This document shows positions 17,128 to 25,915 of a stretch of DNA of 64,000 nt, in pieces. Below the pieces are notes generated by a model, which saw only the letters and a program-made list of their open reading frames with translations, had not been told where the DNA came from and searched no databases. Made by a program: the position numbers and the translations under genes. Source of the stretch: Prauserella muralis (GTDB lineage Bacteria > Actinomycetota > Actinomycetes > Mycobacteriales > Pseudonocardiaceae). The stretch spans positions 706,093-770,092 of the forward strand of contig NZ_MASW01000007.1 of the NCBI RefSeq assembly GCF_003202285.1. Direction: 5' to 3'. Each line of letters opens with the position of its first letter. Within the stretch, counting starts at the first letter, position 1.

Positions 17128-18154
17128 TGCCGCGAGACGAATTCGCCCGAGGGTGGCACCCTCGACCTCCACGAGGACAACGGCCAGATCGCCCTGCACG
17201 AAGCCGGACTGCTCGACGACTTCTTGCGCATCTCGCGCCCCGAGGGGCAGGAGATGCGCCAGCTGGACACCGCCGGCACCATCGTCTTCCACCACGTCCC
17301 CGAAGAAGGCGAACGCTTCAAGCCGGAGATCGACCGAGGCGCATTGCGCGACCTCCTGCTGAACTCACTCGAGCCCGGAACAGTGCGCTGGGGCCACACC
17401 CTGCGCTCCGTCGAAGGGCCCACAACCGGCCCTCGCCAACTCCACTTCGCCGACGGCACCGTCATCGAGGCCGACCTCGTCGTCGGAGCCGATGGCGCCT
17501 GGTCCACGGTTCGCCGCGCTGTTTCCGACGCCAACCCCGAGTACAGCGGCGTCAGTTTCCTCGAAGCCTGGTTCCACGATGTCGAGACCCGGCATCCCGA
17601 GATCACCGAACTCGTCGGCCAGGGCAGCGCCGCGGCGGCCGACGGCGACCGCTGCCTGTTCGCCCAGCGCAACAGCGGCGACCACACCCGCGTCTACATC
17701 ATCCCAGCGCGTTGCCGCCGACTGGATCACCGCAGCCGGCCTGACCATCGAGGACACCGGCGGCATCCGGGCCCTCCTGCTCGACCGCTACCGCGACTGG
17801 TCACCGAACCTGCGCCGCCTGCTGACCGACAACGACGGCCGCTACGTCGACCGCCCCATCCACGCCCTGCCGGTCCCGCACACCTGGGAGCACAACCCCA
17901 CCGTCACGCTCCTGGGCGATGCCGCCCACCTGATGCCCCCGCTCGGTGTCGGCGTCAACCTCGCGTTGCTCGACGCCTGCGAACTCGCCCTCGCCGTCGT
18001 GCAGCACGACACCGTCCACGATGCCGTCCTCGCCCACGAGAAGACAATGCTGCCCCGCTCCACCCAGATGCAACAGCTCCTGGACCACGGGGCCGAAGAA
18101 CTCCTGTCCACCGAGCTAGCTGACTTCGCCCAGGACGCAACAGCCACGGACTGA
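17128..18154 (+). pseudogene. FAD-dependent monooxygenase remnant (TetX-like), truncated and frameshifted
   Basis: The remnant begins in frame at about 17128 with the conserved EGGTLDLHEDNGQIALHEAGL and continues through EADLVVGADGAWSTVRRAV, the second FAD motif (DG). Near 17700 the frame changes by one base: RVYII is followed in the +1 frame by QRVAADWITAAGL. It then runs to GDAAHLMPPLGVGVNLALLDACELA, the GD FAD motif. The GxGxxG N-terminus of about 45 residues is absent. It uses more GAA codons than its backbone neighbours. Both lesions point to a dead, probably acquired gene. Confidence 0.85.
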
Positions 18155-18242
18155 AGGGCACAGTGCCCGCTGTGAATGCAGTGCAAGCCGCCCCGGGGCA
18201 CTCGATTGACAAGCGTTTCCACAGGTCAGCCCCGGTTCGGGG

Positions 18243-18665
18243 TCACCCGTTGTGTTCGCTGAGGACGTCGACGACCCAGACGACGCCGAAACGGTCGCGC
18301 AGCATCCCGTAGGCGGGCGCCCAGCCCACCGGGCCCATCGGGATGACGACGCTCGCCCCGGCGGCGAGCTTCTCCCAGTAGCCGGTGACCTCGTCGACGG
18401 TCTCGCCGCGCACGGAGACGAAGAACGCGTTCTCGCCCTGGTCGTAGCCCGTCCGCGACGGCACGTCGTAGGCCATCACGTGGAAGCCGTTCTCTGCGAG
18501 CACCTGGCCCCACATCACCTGGTCGGCCTGGGACTCTTCCTGGACGTTCCCGGCGTCGGCGTAGGTGACCACGGCGAGGTGGCCACCGAACACGGACTGA
18601 TAGAACTCCAGCGCCGCGCGTGCGTCACCGCGGAAGTTCAGGTGGGTTGTGGTCGTGAGGGACAC
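18243..18665 (-). CDS. VOC (glyoxalase/PhnB-like) family protein
   Basis: This 140-residue protein opens THLNFRGDARAALEFYQSVFGG, the hallmark of PhnB-type VOC proteins, with GPVGWAPAYGMLRDRFGVVWVVD near the end. Members bind metals or small molecules; the specific role is unknown. I chose GTG 18665, with AAGGAG 5 nt upstream, over the longer frame from 18698. It is divergent from a WYL regulator 95 bp away, which probably controls it. Confidence 0.85.
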   Translation of the reverse strand: MSLTTTTHLNFRGDARAALEFYQSVFGGHLAVVTYADAGNVQEESQADQVMWGQVLAENGFHVMAYDVPSRTGYDQGENAFFVSVRGETVDEVTGYWEKLAAGASVVIPMGPVGWAPAYGMLRDRFGVVWVVDVLSEHNG

Positions 18666-18760
18666 GATCGCTCCTTGCGTGGACTTGATGCCTGACACGA
18701 GACAACCCTCGCCGGGGAAGCGGCCGGGGTGTGTCCTCTACTTCGCGCAGAATGGGAACC

Positions 18761-19780
18761 ATGCCGAAAACCTCGGCCCGGCTGCTGGCGCTGCTGTCGC
18801 TGCTGCAGGCACGCCGGGACTGGCCAGGAACGCTGCTGGCCGAGCGGCTGGATGTCAGCCTACGCACCGTGCGCCGCGACATCGACCGCCTGCGCGAGCT
18901 CGGCTACCCCATCGTGACCACCAAAGGCCCCGACGGCGGATACCGACTCGGCGCGGGCACGCAACTGCCGCCGCTGCTGTTCGACGACGAGCAGGCCGTC
19001 GCCCTCACCGTGGCGCTTCACGTCGCCGCCACCACCGGTGCCGGCATCGAGGAGGCCGCGGCGCGGGCGCTGCACACCGTCCGGCAGGTCATGCCCGCCC
19101 GGCTGCGCCACCGCATCGACACCCTCCAGGTCACCGCCGTCGAACGGGCGGCGCCGCCGCGGGTCGACAGTGGTGTGCTGATGGCGATCGGTGGTGCCGT
19201 CCACGCCCGCGAGGTGCTGCGCTTCGACTACCAGGCGGCGTCCCGGCCGGAAACCGACGGCCCGCCGCCCCCGCCACGCCGGGTGGAACCCCACCACCTC
19301 GTCACCAGGGGCGGCCGCTGGTACCTCGTCGCCTGGGATCTCGACCGCGACGACTGGCGCACGTACCGCGCCGACCGGATCACCCCGCGCATCCCCACCG
19401 GTCCCCGGTTCACGCCACGGGAACTGCCCGGCGGGGACGTGGCCGCCTTCGTCGCCAGGAGGTTCTCCGGCTCCGACGGCTCGGGCGGCTGGCCCTGCCG
19501 CGGCGAGGTGATCCTCGGCCTGCCCGCGGCCGAGGTGTCACCCTTCATCGGCGACGGGGTTGTCGAGGAACTCGGCCCTGGCCGCTGCCGGCTCGTCCTG
19601 GGCTCGTGGTCATGGCCCGCCCTGGCCGCCACCATCGGCAGGTTCGACGCCGACATCGAAGTCGTCGGGCCGACCGAGCTCAGGGCCGCCTTCGCGCATC
19701 TGGCCCGCCGCTACACCAACGCAGCGGCCAGCGGATCGTCCACACCCGACGCCACGCTCACCGCACCGGAACGGCCTTGA
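18761..19780 (+). CDS. WYL-domain (YafY-like) transcriptional regulator
   Basis: This 339-residue protein has an N-terminal HTH (ARLLALLSLLQARRDWPGTLLAERLDVSLRTVRRDIDRLRELGYPI) and a WYL domain (RGGRWYLVAWDLDRDDWRTYRADRI). WYL domains sense small ligands or nucleic acids. I start at ATG 18761 (GGGAA upstream); ATG 18752 is possible. It is transcribed away from the VOC gene. A related WYL regulator occurs at 34991-35950. Confidence 0.88.
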   Translation: MPKTSARLLALLSLLQARRDWPGTLLAERLDVSLRTVRRDIDRLRELGYPIVTTKGPDGGYRLGAGTQLPPLLFDDEQAVALTVALHVAATTGAGIEEAAARALHTVRQVMPARLRHRIDTLQVTAVERAAPPRVDSGVLMAIGGAVHAREVLRFDYQAASRPETDGPPPPPRRVEPHHLVTRGGRWYLVAWDLDRDDWRTYRADRITPRIPTGPRFTPRELPGGDVAAFVARRFSGSDGSGGWPCRGEVILGLPAAEVSPFIGDGVVEELGPGRCRLVLGSWSWPALAATIGRFDADIEVVGPTELRAAFAHLARRYTNAAASGSSTPDATLTAPERP

Positions 19781-19828
19781 CGGCGACCAGGGCGGATCGC
19801 CACGCCGACACCGCCGGCAGGTGACGGT

Positions 19829-20473
19829 TCACGGCGGACCGGGCGAATGCGCGAGCCGCAGGCGTGGAGCCGGCGGCAGCGGTGCGGGCGCTGCCCGCTC
19901 CGGTGCGGCACGGAACGCCTCGATCGCGTAAGCGGCGAAGCGGCGCGAGGCCGCCATCCTGGTGGCACGCGGCAGGTCCTGGACCCCGCGGTGGGCCAGG
20001 AGCATGAGGATCAGGTCGTCGACGACGAAACCCGGCCGCAACTGTCCGGTCCCCTGGGCGCGGCGGGCCAGTTCGGCGACCGCGCGCGACGTCCGCTCCC
20101 GGTCGGCGGCGAAGTCCATGGCCTCGGGGAAGGTCGCCATGAAGGCGTCGGCGAATCCCCGGCTGTGCGCGTGCAGCTCGCAGATCCGCTCGATCAGGCT
20201 CCGGAATCCCTGCCACGGGTCCGGGTCCGCCAGAGCGTCGCGCACGACGGCATGGCAGGCGCGCCGCTGCTCGGCGAAGGCCTCCACGATCAGGACCTGC
20301 TTGGTGGGGAAATGCCGGTACAGCGTGGCGGGGCCGACGCCTGCGTGCCGGGCGACCTCGCGCAGGGGCGCGTCCAGACCCTCCTCTCCGAAAACCGCGC
20401 GCGCGGCGGCCAGGATGCGGGCCCGGTTGTCCCGGGCGTCGGAGCGCACGGGGTGAGGCAAACGGTCGGCCAT
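19829..20473 (-). CDS. TetR family transcriptional regulator
   Basis: This 214-residue regulator has the HTH APLREVARHAGVGPATLYRHFPTKQVLIVEAF (about residues 34-65) and a SCO1712/YP-type C-terminus (RICELHAHSRGFADAFMATFPEAM). It is divergent from the oxidoreductase at 20573, with a GGACG dyad in the shared promoter. It therefore probably represses that gene and itself. Confidence 0.9.
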   Translation of the reverse strand: MADRLPHPVRSDARDNRARILAAARAVFGEEGLDAPLREVARHAGVGPATLYRHFPTKQVLIVEAFAEQRRACHAVVRDALADPDPWQGFRSLIERICELHAHSRGFADAFMATFPEAMDFAADRERTSRAVAELARRAQGTGQLRPGFVVDDLILMLLAHRGVQDLPRATRMAASRRFAAYAIEAFRAAPERAAPAPLPPAPRLRLAHSPGPP

Positions 20474-20493
20474 GGCCTCTCACTTTAGCCAAC

Positions 20494-20509
20494 CGGACGG
20501 CAGCGTCCG
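20494..20509. promoter_or_regulatory. Candidate TetR operator
   Basis: Inverted repeat CGGACG-N4-CGTCCG in the 99-bp space between the TetR gene and the oxidoreductase, 15 nt upstream of a TAAAGT -10-like sequence on the minus strand complement. Arms are short, so confidence is moderate. Confidence 0.45.
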
Positions 20510-20572
20510 TTACGTTCCGGTGGCGGTCGCAGCAACGGCGACCCGTCCCCTTCACCGCCCCAGGGAGCAGAG

Positions 20573-21535
20573 ATGAAAGCCGTCGTGATCAGGGAGTTCG
20601 GAAACCCCGAGGGGCTGGAGGTCGTCGACGTGCCGGCGCCCGTCCCCGGCCCGGGACAGGTGCGGATCACCACCGAGGCGATCGGCGTGGGTGGCGTGGA
20701 CGCCGTGATCCGCCGGGCAACGCTGGCCGCGTACGGCTTCCGGAAGGGCCATCTCCTTGGCAGCGAGGTGGCGGGCAGCGTCACCGCGGTGGGCGAGGGC
20801 GTGGACCCCTCGTGGACGGGGCGGCGAGTGTGGGCGTTCACCGGACTGTCCGGTGGGTACGCCGAGCAGGCCGTCGCCGCCGTCGCCGACGTCCTTCCGC
20901 TGCCCGACGGCCTGACCGGCGTGGACGCGGTGACTCTCGGCAGCTCCGGTGTGGTCGCCCATTTCGCCCTGGACCGCGCGCGTTTCACGCCCGGCGAGAC
21001 GGTGCTCGTGCGCGGCGCGGCGGGCAGCATCGGGGTCACGGCGGTGCAGCTCGCGGCCAGGGGCGGCGCGGGCGCGGTGGCGGTCACCACGGCATCGGAG
21101 GAGCGTGGCGCCCGCCTGCGGGAGCTGGGCGCCACCCATGTCCTCGACCGCTCCGGCGAGGGCGGGCCGGACACGCCGTCGGGATTCGATGTGGTGATCG
21201 ACGTCGTGGCCGGTCCGGCGCTCTCGTCGTTTCTGGACCGGTTGAACCCCAACGGGCGGTACCTGGCTGTCGGTGTGGTCGCCGGGCAGCCGCCCGCCGA
21301 CTTCGGCATGCGGCTGATGAACGCCTTCCGCAGGTCGCTGTCGTTCGCCACGTTCAGTGCCGACACCGTGCCCGGCCCCGCAGCGCAGGCGGTGCGGTCC
21401 TCCCAGTTCGCCGATGCCGCGCACGGGGACCTGCGCACGGTCGTGCACGACGTGCTGCCGCTGGACCAGGCGGTGCTGGCCCACCGCGAGATGGATGCGG
21501 GAACGGTGTTCGGCCGGATCGTGCTGACTCCCTGA
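20573..21535 (+). CDS. Zinc-binding-type NADP-dependent oxidoreductase (MDR/quinone oxidoreductase)
   Basis: This 320-residue enzyme has the GroES-like N-domain (KAVVIREFGNPEGLEVVDVPAPVPGPGQV) and a Rossmann domain (VLVRGAAGSIGVTAVQLAARGGAGAVAVTTASEE, AAGSIG dinucleotide loop) of the medium-chain reductase family, close to quinone reductases. Structural Zn cysteines are absent, as in that subgroup. GGGAG precedes ATG 20573. It is controlled in all likelihood by the divergent TetR. Confidence 0.88.
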   Translation: MKAVVIREFGNPEGLEVVDVPAPVPGPGQVRITTEAIGVGGVDAVIRRATLAAYGFRKGHLLGSEVAGSVTAVGEGVDPSWTGRRVWAFTGLSGGYAEQAVAAVADVLPLPDGLTGVDAVTLGSSGVVAHFALDRARFTPGETVLVRGAAGSIGVTAVQLAARGGAGAVAVTTASEERGARLRELGATHVLDRSGEGGPDTPSGFDVVIDVVAGPALSSFLDRLNPNGRYLAVGVVAGQPPADFGMRLMNAFRRSLSFATFSADTVPGPAAQAVRSSQFADAAHGDLRTVVHDVLPLDQAVLAHREMDAGTVFGRIVLTP

Positions 21536-21561
21536 GCCGGTACCGCGGCGGAGCCTGACGT

Positions 21562-21579
21562 GATAACCGCCGTGTTATC
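21562..21579. promoter_or_regulatory. LysR-type box upstream of DUF1801 gene
   Basis: Perfect arms GATAAC and GTTATC with a 6-bp spacer, 116 nt before ATG 21695. The same ATAAC-N6-GTTAT plan with trailing CG occurs at 23313-23328, directly upstream of the LysR gene. Confidence 0.5.
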
Positions 21580-21694
21580 GGTCGTTGCGAGGTTCGTCGT
21601 TGATCGCTGTCGCGGGAGTCGCGAGTATTTCCTCGTCACAGGGATCGACCGCGAAACCGCGCGGCGATCACGGTCTCCGGAGAGGAGAGTCCAC

Positions 21695-22156
21695 ATGGGA
21701 GAGACACGAACCGCCACCCAAGGCACCGCGTTCGACGGCTTCACCGACGAGGAACGGGCCGCGATGAAGGAGCACGCGCAGGACCTCAAGCGGACCGCGC
21801 GGCGCGGCGCGCGCGCCACCAAGGCGAACGGGGAAGGCGACGTGCTCGCGAAGATCGCCGCGATGGCGCAGCCCGACCGCGCACTGGCCGAGCGGGTTCA
21901 CGCCATCGTCAGGGCCACGGCGCCGGGGCTCACGCCGAAGCTCTGGTACGGGATGCCCGCATACGCTCGGGACGGCAAGGTCGTCTGCTTCTTCCAGAGC
22001 GCGGTCAAGTTCAAGGCCCGATACGCGACCCTCGGCTTCAACGACGCTGCCCACCTCGACGAAGGCACCATGTGGCCGACCGCATTCGCGCTCACCACGC
22101 TCAGCGCCGCGGCCGAGAAGCGGATCGGCGAGCTCGTGAAGCGAGCGGCGAACTGA
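21695..22156 (+). CDS. DUF1801 domain protein
   Basis: This 153-residue protein has PGLTPKLWYGMPAYARDGKVVCFFQSAVKFKARYATLGFND, the core of the DUF1801/YdhG-like fold. A helical N-terminal extension is rich in Lys/Arg (KRTARRGARATKANGEGD). The start ATG 21695 has an exceptionally good site, AGAGGAGAG. The biochemical role is unknown. The LysR-type box upstream links it to the regulator at 22369. Confidence 0.8.
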   Translation: MGETRTATQGTAFDGFTDEERAAMKEHAQDLKRTARRGARATKANGEGDVLAKIAAMAQPDRALAERVHAIVRATAPGLTPKLWYGMPAYARDGKVVCFFQSAVKFKARYATLGFNDAAHLDEGTMWPTAFALTTLSAAAEKRIGELVKRAAN

Positions 22157-22368
22157 GCCGAGGCGAGCACACGATGACGCCCTTCGAATCCGTTCCGCCT
22201 CGACGTTTCCTGCTCTCAGAACGATCACGCGTGCCGCATGGCGTCCCGGCCCGGCCCCGTCGGCACCCTCGCCGTCGCCGCCCTCGGCGGTGGCGCCGCG
22301 ACCACGAAGCCGACCCGGACGGGCCCGGATGACAGGCCGCATCCCGCTGAGACGGCCCTGGCGAACTC

Positions 22369-23274
22369 CTACTCCCCGTCCTCGCCGAAGCGGCGAGGCC
22401 GTGTCTTCGCGGCCAGCTCGACGAAGGCACGGCCTCGCGGTGGCAGGCCGTCCCGGCGCCACACCAGTGCCCACTCGGTGACCGGAGCGTCGTGGACCGG
22501 GACGAACACGACGCCCGGGTGGGTGTAGTACCGCAGCACGTGCTCGTTCAGCGGGGTCACGAACTCGCGCGCGGCCACGCGCGTCAGCACCTCGTGAAAG
22601 GTGGTGACGCGGGAGCCTCGGGGAATGTCGCGGCCACGGGGCGTGCGTTCGGGGATCATCGACTGGATCCAGTAGGCGGGCAGGTGCGGACCCGGGTCGA
22701 AGAAGACCCGGCCGGCGAAGTCCTCCATCGACACCGACGGCCGGTCCGCCAGCTCGTGCCCCGTCCACGTGGCCAGAACACGACCCTCGGTCAGGACCAC
22801 GGGCCCTTCGGCGAGGTCCGGTTCCCGCACGGGCCGCCACAGCAACGCCAGGTCCACCTCCCCCGACCGTAGTCCGGTGAACGGGTCGCTGAAGTGGATC
22901 TCCCGGAGCGTCACCTCGCAGCCGGGAAACCGGTCGTGAAACAGCGCGATCAGGTCCCGTAGCTCGTGCCCCACCGCGCCCATGACGCCGAGCCGCACGG
23001 TGCCGGTGACGCCCCGCGCCGCCTCCCTGGCCTTCACCACACCTTTCTGGATCGCGTCGTAGCCGGCACTCAGGTCGTCGCGCAGCTGCTCGCCCAGGGC
23101 CGTCAACGTCACCGCGCGGCTGGTGCGTTCGAACAGCGCCGCGCCGATGCGGCGCTCCTGCGCCTTGATCGCCTGACTGACCCGTGCCTGAGAGACGTGC
23201 AGCCGCTCGGCGGCCCGCCCGAAGTGCAGCTCCTCGGCCAGCGTCAGGAAGATCTCGATGTCACGAAGCTCCAC
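22369..23274 (-). CDS. LysR family transcriptional regulator
   Basis: This 301-residue regulator has the HTH IEIFLTLAEELHFGRAAERLHVSQARVSQAIKAQERRIG and an effector-binding domain with DLALLWRPV and FFDPGPHLPAYW. I chose GTG 23274 (MELRDIEIF), which has GGGGAGGG upstream; ATG 23292 and TTG 23301 are in frame but lack sites and would overlap the operator half-site. The box at 23313-23328 suggests autoregulation. Confidence 0.88.
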   Translation of the reverse strand: MELRDIEIFLTLAEELHFGRAAERLHVSQARVSQAIKAQERRIGAALFERTSRAVTLTALGEQLRDDLSAGYDAIQKGVVKAREAARGVTGTVRLGVMGAVGHELRDLIALFHDRFPGCEVTLREIHFSDPFTGLRSGEVDLALLWRPVREPDLAEGPVVLTEGRVLATWTGHELADRPSVSMEDFAGRVFFDPGPHLPAYWIQSMIPERTPRGRDIPRGSRVTTFHEVLTRVAAREFVTPLNEHVLRYYTHPGVVFVPVHDAPVTEWALVWRRDGLPPRGRAFVELAAKTRPRRFGEDGE

Positions 23275-23312
23275 CCATGCCCTCCCCGCCATAACACCCA
23301 ACTCGAGCCACC

Positions 23313-23328
23313 ATAACAGTGGAGTTAT
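23313..23328. promoter_or_regulatory. LysR-type box, autoregulatory
   Basis: ATAAC-N6-GTTAT, 39 nt upstream of GTG 23274, with an extra ATAAC half-site at 23291-23295. It matches the spacing of the box before the DUF1801 gene. Confidence 0.5.
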
Positions 23329-23382
23329 CGATCTCCTCGGCGGTCACGAGAGATCGCCGCCCCGGCGCCGGGGGAACCCTTG

Positions 23383-23417
23383 ATGTAACCGTGGTTGCGA
23401 TGCAACCATGGTTACAT
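23383..23417 (+). promoter_or_regulatory. Double palindrome overlapping the chrB start
   Basis: Arms of 16 bp (23383-23398 and 23402-23417) with one mismatch and a 3-bp centre. Each arm is itself a smaller palindrome (GTAACC-GTGGTTGC and GCAACC-ATGGTTAC), so two dimers could bind side by side. The chrB start codon ATG 23416 lies inside the right end, so bound protein would block start of the message. Confidence 0.7.
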
Positions 23418-23928
23418 GCCACCGGACGGCACGGCGCCGCGAGCTCCTGGCGACTGGGTGTTGTTGTCGTACCGGGTGCCCCGCGAACCCTCCACGCCGC
23501 GGATCGCGGTGTGGCGCAAGCTCAAACGCCTCGGCGTGGCGCAGCTGGCCGACGGCGTCGTCGCCCTGCCCGCCGACGCCCGCACCCGGGAACACCTGGA
23601 ATGGCTGGCCGACGAGATCCTCGACCTCGGCGGCACGGCCGGCATCTGGGTCGCCCGCCCCGCCGCCGTCAGCCAGGAACGCGAGCTGGCATCCTCGATG
23701 GCCGCGGCCAGAGCGACCGAGTATCACGCCATCACCGAAGAGGCCATGGCTGCAGCGCACCTGCCCGAGAACAGGCGCCTCTCGACTGCACGGAGACTTC
23801 GGGCGGAGATGCGGCGCGTCAACCGACGCGACTACTTCCCCCCGCCCGAACGCGAACGCGCCCGCAGGGCGATTGACGGCTTGCGCCATCCCGCTGCGCC
23901 CGATCGAGCTCAGGAGACCGAAAGATGA
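23416..23928 (+). CDS. chrB: ChrB N-terminal domain protein (chromate resistance)
   Basis: This 170-residue protein corresponds to the N-terminal half of ChrB: WVLLSYRVPREPSTPRIAVWRKLKRLGVAQLADGVVALP and a basic C-terminus. ChrB is a chromate-responsive regulator of chrA in studied bacteria. The start is ATG 23416, inside the operator, with no ribosome site; transcription may begin at the codon. The end overlaps the next gene (ATGA). The gene uses many GAA codons, as does its operon. Confidence 0.85.
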   Translation: MPPDGTAPRAPGDWVLLSYRVPREPSTPRIAVWRKLKRLGVAQLADGVVALPADARTREHLEWLADEILDLGGTAGIWVARPAAVSQERELASSMAAARATEYHAITEEAMAAAHLPENRRLSTARRLRAEMRRVNRRDYFPPPERERARRAIDGLRHPAAPDRAQETER

Positions 23929-24356
23929 AGTGGGCGACCCGCGCCAACATCCACATCGACCGGGCTGCCTGCGCCTGGCTCATCCGCCGCGCCATCGATC
24001 CCGACGCGGAGTTCGTCTTCGTCGCCGACCCCGCCGATGTTCCCCGAGACGCAACCCCGTTCGACATGCGCGGCGTCGAACTCGGCCATCACCAGGGCGA
24101 TTGCAGCTTCGAGACGATCCTGCGCCACTACGACCTTGCCGACCCCGTGCTCTGGCGCATCGCCGAGATCGTCCACGAAGCCGACCTCGAAGACGAACGC
24201 TACGACGCTCCCGAAGCGCCCGGCCTCGACGTCGCCCTGCGAGCCCTGTCCATGGTCTGCGAAGACGAACAGGTCCTTGTCCATACCGGCCCCCTCTTCA
24301 ACGGGCTCTACGAATACTTTCGCCGCGCCACCCTGCTCGGCCGCGAACCCGCCTGA
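23925..24356 (+). CDS. ChrB C-terminal domain protein
   Basis: This 143-residue protein begins MKWATRANIHIDRAACAWLIRRAIDPDAEFVFV and contains VELGHHQGDCSFETIL and IVHEADLEDERYD, conserved His/Cys/Asp positions of the ChrB C-terminal domain. In many bacteria it is fused to the N-terminal domain; here it is a separate gene starting within the stop codon of the first (ATGA). Together they rebuild ChrB. Confidence 0.88.
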   Translation: MKWATRANIHIDRAACAWLIRRAIDPDAEFVFVADPADVPRDATPFDMRGVELGHHQGDCSFETILRHYDLADPVLWRIAEIVHEADLEDERYDAPEAPGLDVALRALSMVCEDEQVLVHTGPLFNGLYEYFRRATLLGREPA

Positions 24357-24384
24357 CCAACTCGGCGTCCACGGAGGAGTGCAA

Positions 24385-25836
24385 GTGACGGGCCACGAAC
24401 GCGAACCGGCCGATCAGGACGTATCCAGGCCGGAAACGTCTCCGGCAGACCAGGAACTGTCGCCCGCGGCCGGAGCACGCGAGGGCGATGTGGTGCCTTT
24501 CCGGCACGCGCTGCGGACCTGGTTTGCGATCTCGCTGCAGACCTTCGGCGGGCCGGCGGGGCAGATCGCGGTCATGCAACGCACCCTTGTCGACGACAAG
24601 CGCTGGATCAGCCAACGCCGCTTCCTGCACGCCCTGAACTACTGCATGCTCCTGCCCGGCCCAGAGGCCCAACAGCTGGCCATCTACGTCGGCTGGCTGC
24701 TCAACGGCGTCCGCGGCGGTCTGGCCGCCGGGATCCTGTTCGTCTTTCCCGGCATCGTCGCCCTGCTCGCCTTGTCCGCCATCTACGTCGGGTTCGGCGA
24801 CACCACCTTCGTCACTGCCGTATTCGCCGGCCTGGGCCCGGCGGTGGTGGCTGTCGTGGCGCAGGCCGTCCACCGGGTCGGCAAACGCGCCCTGACCCAC
24901 CCTGCCCTGATCGCCATCGCCCTCGGCGCCTTCGCCGCACTCGCGTTGTTCGGCGTCCCGTTCCCCGTCGTGATCGCCGTGGCCGCCCTTGCGGGATGGC
25001 TCCTCGCCAAGGTGACACCACCCCACGCGCTGCGCGGCGCGAACGCCGCCAAGGCCGACGCTGGTCCGCAGCCGCTGATCTCCGACGACGCACTGCACAC
25101 CGAACGCCCCACCCTGGTCCGAGCGATCCGCATCACTCTCATCGGGGCCACTCTGTGGGGACTCCCCCTGTTGGCTGTCGCACTGCTCACCGGCACCGGA
25201 AGCGTCTTCGCTACCCAGGGCCTGTTCTTCTCCGGCGCCGCGCTGGTCACCTTCGGCGGCGCCTACGCCGTGCTCGCCTACGTGGCCCAGCGCGCCGTGG
25301 AAACCTACGCCTGGCTCTCGGCAGGAGACATGGTCCGCGGCCTCGCGCTGGCTGAGAGCACCCCCGGGCCCCTGATCATGGTGGTCCAGTTCGTCGCCTT
25401 CCTCGGCGCCTACAACAATCCGGGCAGCCTCGACCCGTGGATCGCCGGGCTGCTCGGCGCACTGATCACCACCTGGGTCACCTTCGTGCCCTGCTTCCTG
25501 TTCATCTTCCTCGGCGCACCCGACATCGAACGACTGCGCAGCAACCACACGCTCTCCGCCGCATTGACCGGGATCACCGCCGCCGTCGTCGGCGTCATCG
25601 CCAACCTCGCCCTCTACTTCGCCACCCACACGCTCTTTGCCGGCAATCGGCCGGTGGAGCTGGGGATCCTGCAGCTGAACCTGCCCGACCCGACCAGCGT
25701 CCGGCCGGTGGTGGTGGCGCTCGCCATCGTGGCCGCGGTCCTCGTCTTCCGCCTGCGCTGGTCCGTGTTGCGCACGCTCGGCATCTGCGCAGCCCTTGGG
25801 TTGGGCGCGGCGCTCGCCGGACTGCCCGTGGCCTGA
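24385..25836 (+). CDS. chrA: Chromate efflux transporter ChrA
   Basis: This 483-residue membrane protein exports chromate (CHR family, bidomain type). The first CHR half starts about residue 37 (TWFAISLQTFGGPAGQIAVMQ, LLPGPEAQQLAIYVGW) and the second about 285 (FSGAALVTFGGAYAVLAYV, LAESTPGPLIMVVQFVAFLGAYN), with about 10 hydrophobic helices. GTG 24385 has GGAGG 7 nt upstream. It ends the chr operon 28 nt after the ChrB C-domain gene. Confidence 0.93.
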   Translation: MTGHEREPADQDVSRPETSPADQELSPAAGAREGDVVPFRHALRTWFAISLQTFGGPAGQIAVMQRTLVDDKRWISQRRFLHALNYCMLLPGPEAQQLAIYVGWLLNGVRGGLAAGILFVFPGIVALLALSAIYVGFGDTTFVTAVFAGLGPAVVAVVAQAVHRVGKRALTHPALIAIALGAFAALALFGVPFPVVIAVAALAGWLLAKVTPPHALRGANAAKADAGPQPLISDDALHTERPTLVRAIRITLIGATLWGLPLLAVALLTGTGSVFATQGLFFSGAALVTFGGAYAVLAYVAQRAVETYAWLSAGDMVRGLALAESTPGPLIMVVQFVAFLGAYNNPGSLDPWIAGLLGALITTWVTFVPCFLFIFLGAPDIERLRSNHTLSAALTGITAAVVGVIANLALYFATHTLFAGNRPVELGILQLNLPDPTSVRPVVVALAIVAAVLVFRLRWSVLRTLGICAALGLGAALAGLPVA

Positions 25837-25890
25837 GAACCAGTGCTCACCTCGGGGCGAGTGCTCGGCTCGAATGCGCTTGCGGAGCGG

Positions 25891-25906
25891 CTGAACATCT
25901 GTTTAG
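25891..25906. promoter_or_regulatory. Candidate operator of the TetR-P450 unit
   Basis: CTGAACA-TC-TGTTTAG is a 16-bp dyad with one mismatched pair. It overlaps TAGCCT (25904-25909), which ends 6 nt before GTG 25916, so a bound repressor would cover the -10 element. Confidence 0.5.
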
Positions 25907-25915
25907 CCTGGGACC

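Noticed and set aside
22157-22368. Possible signal-peptide remnant before the LysR gene (ATG 22238, AVAALGGGAATT)
   Set aside because: Too short, no ribosome site and overlapping the LysR end; composition alone cannot support a gene.
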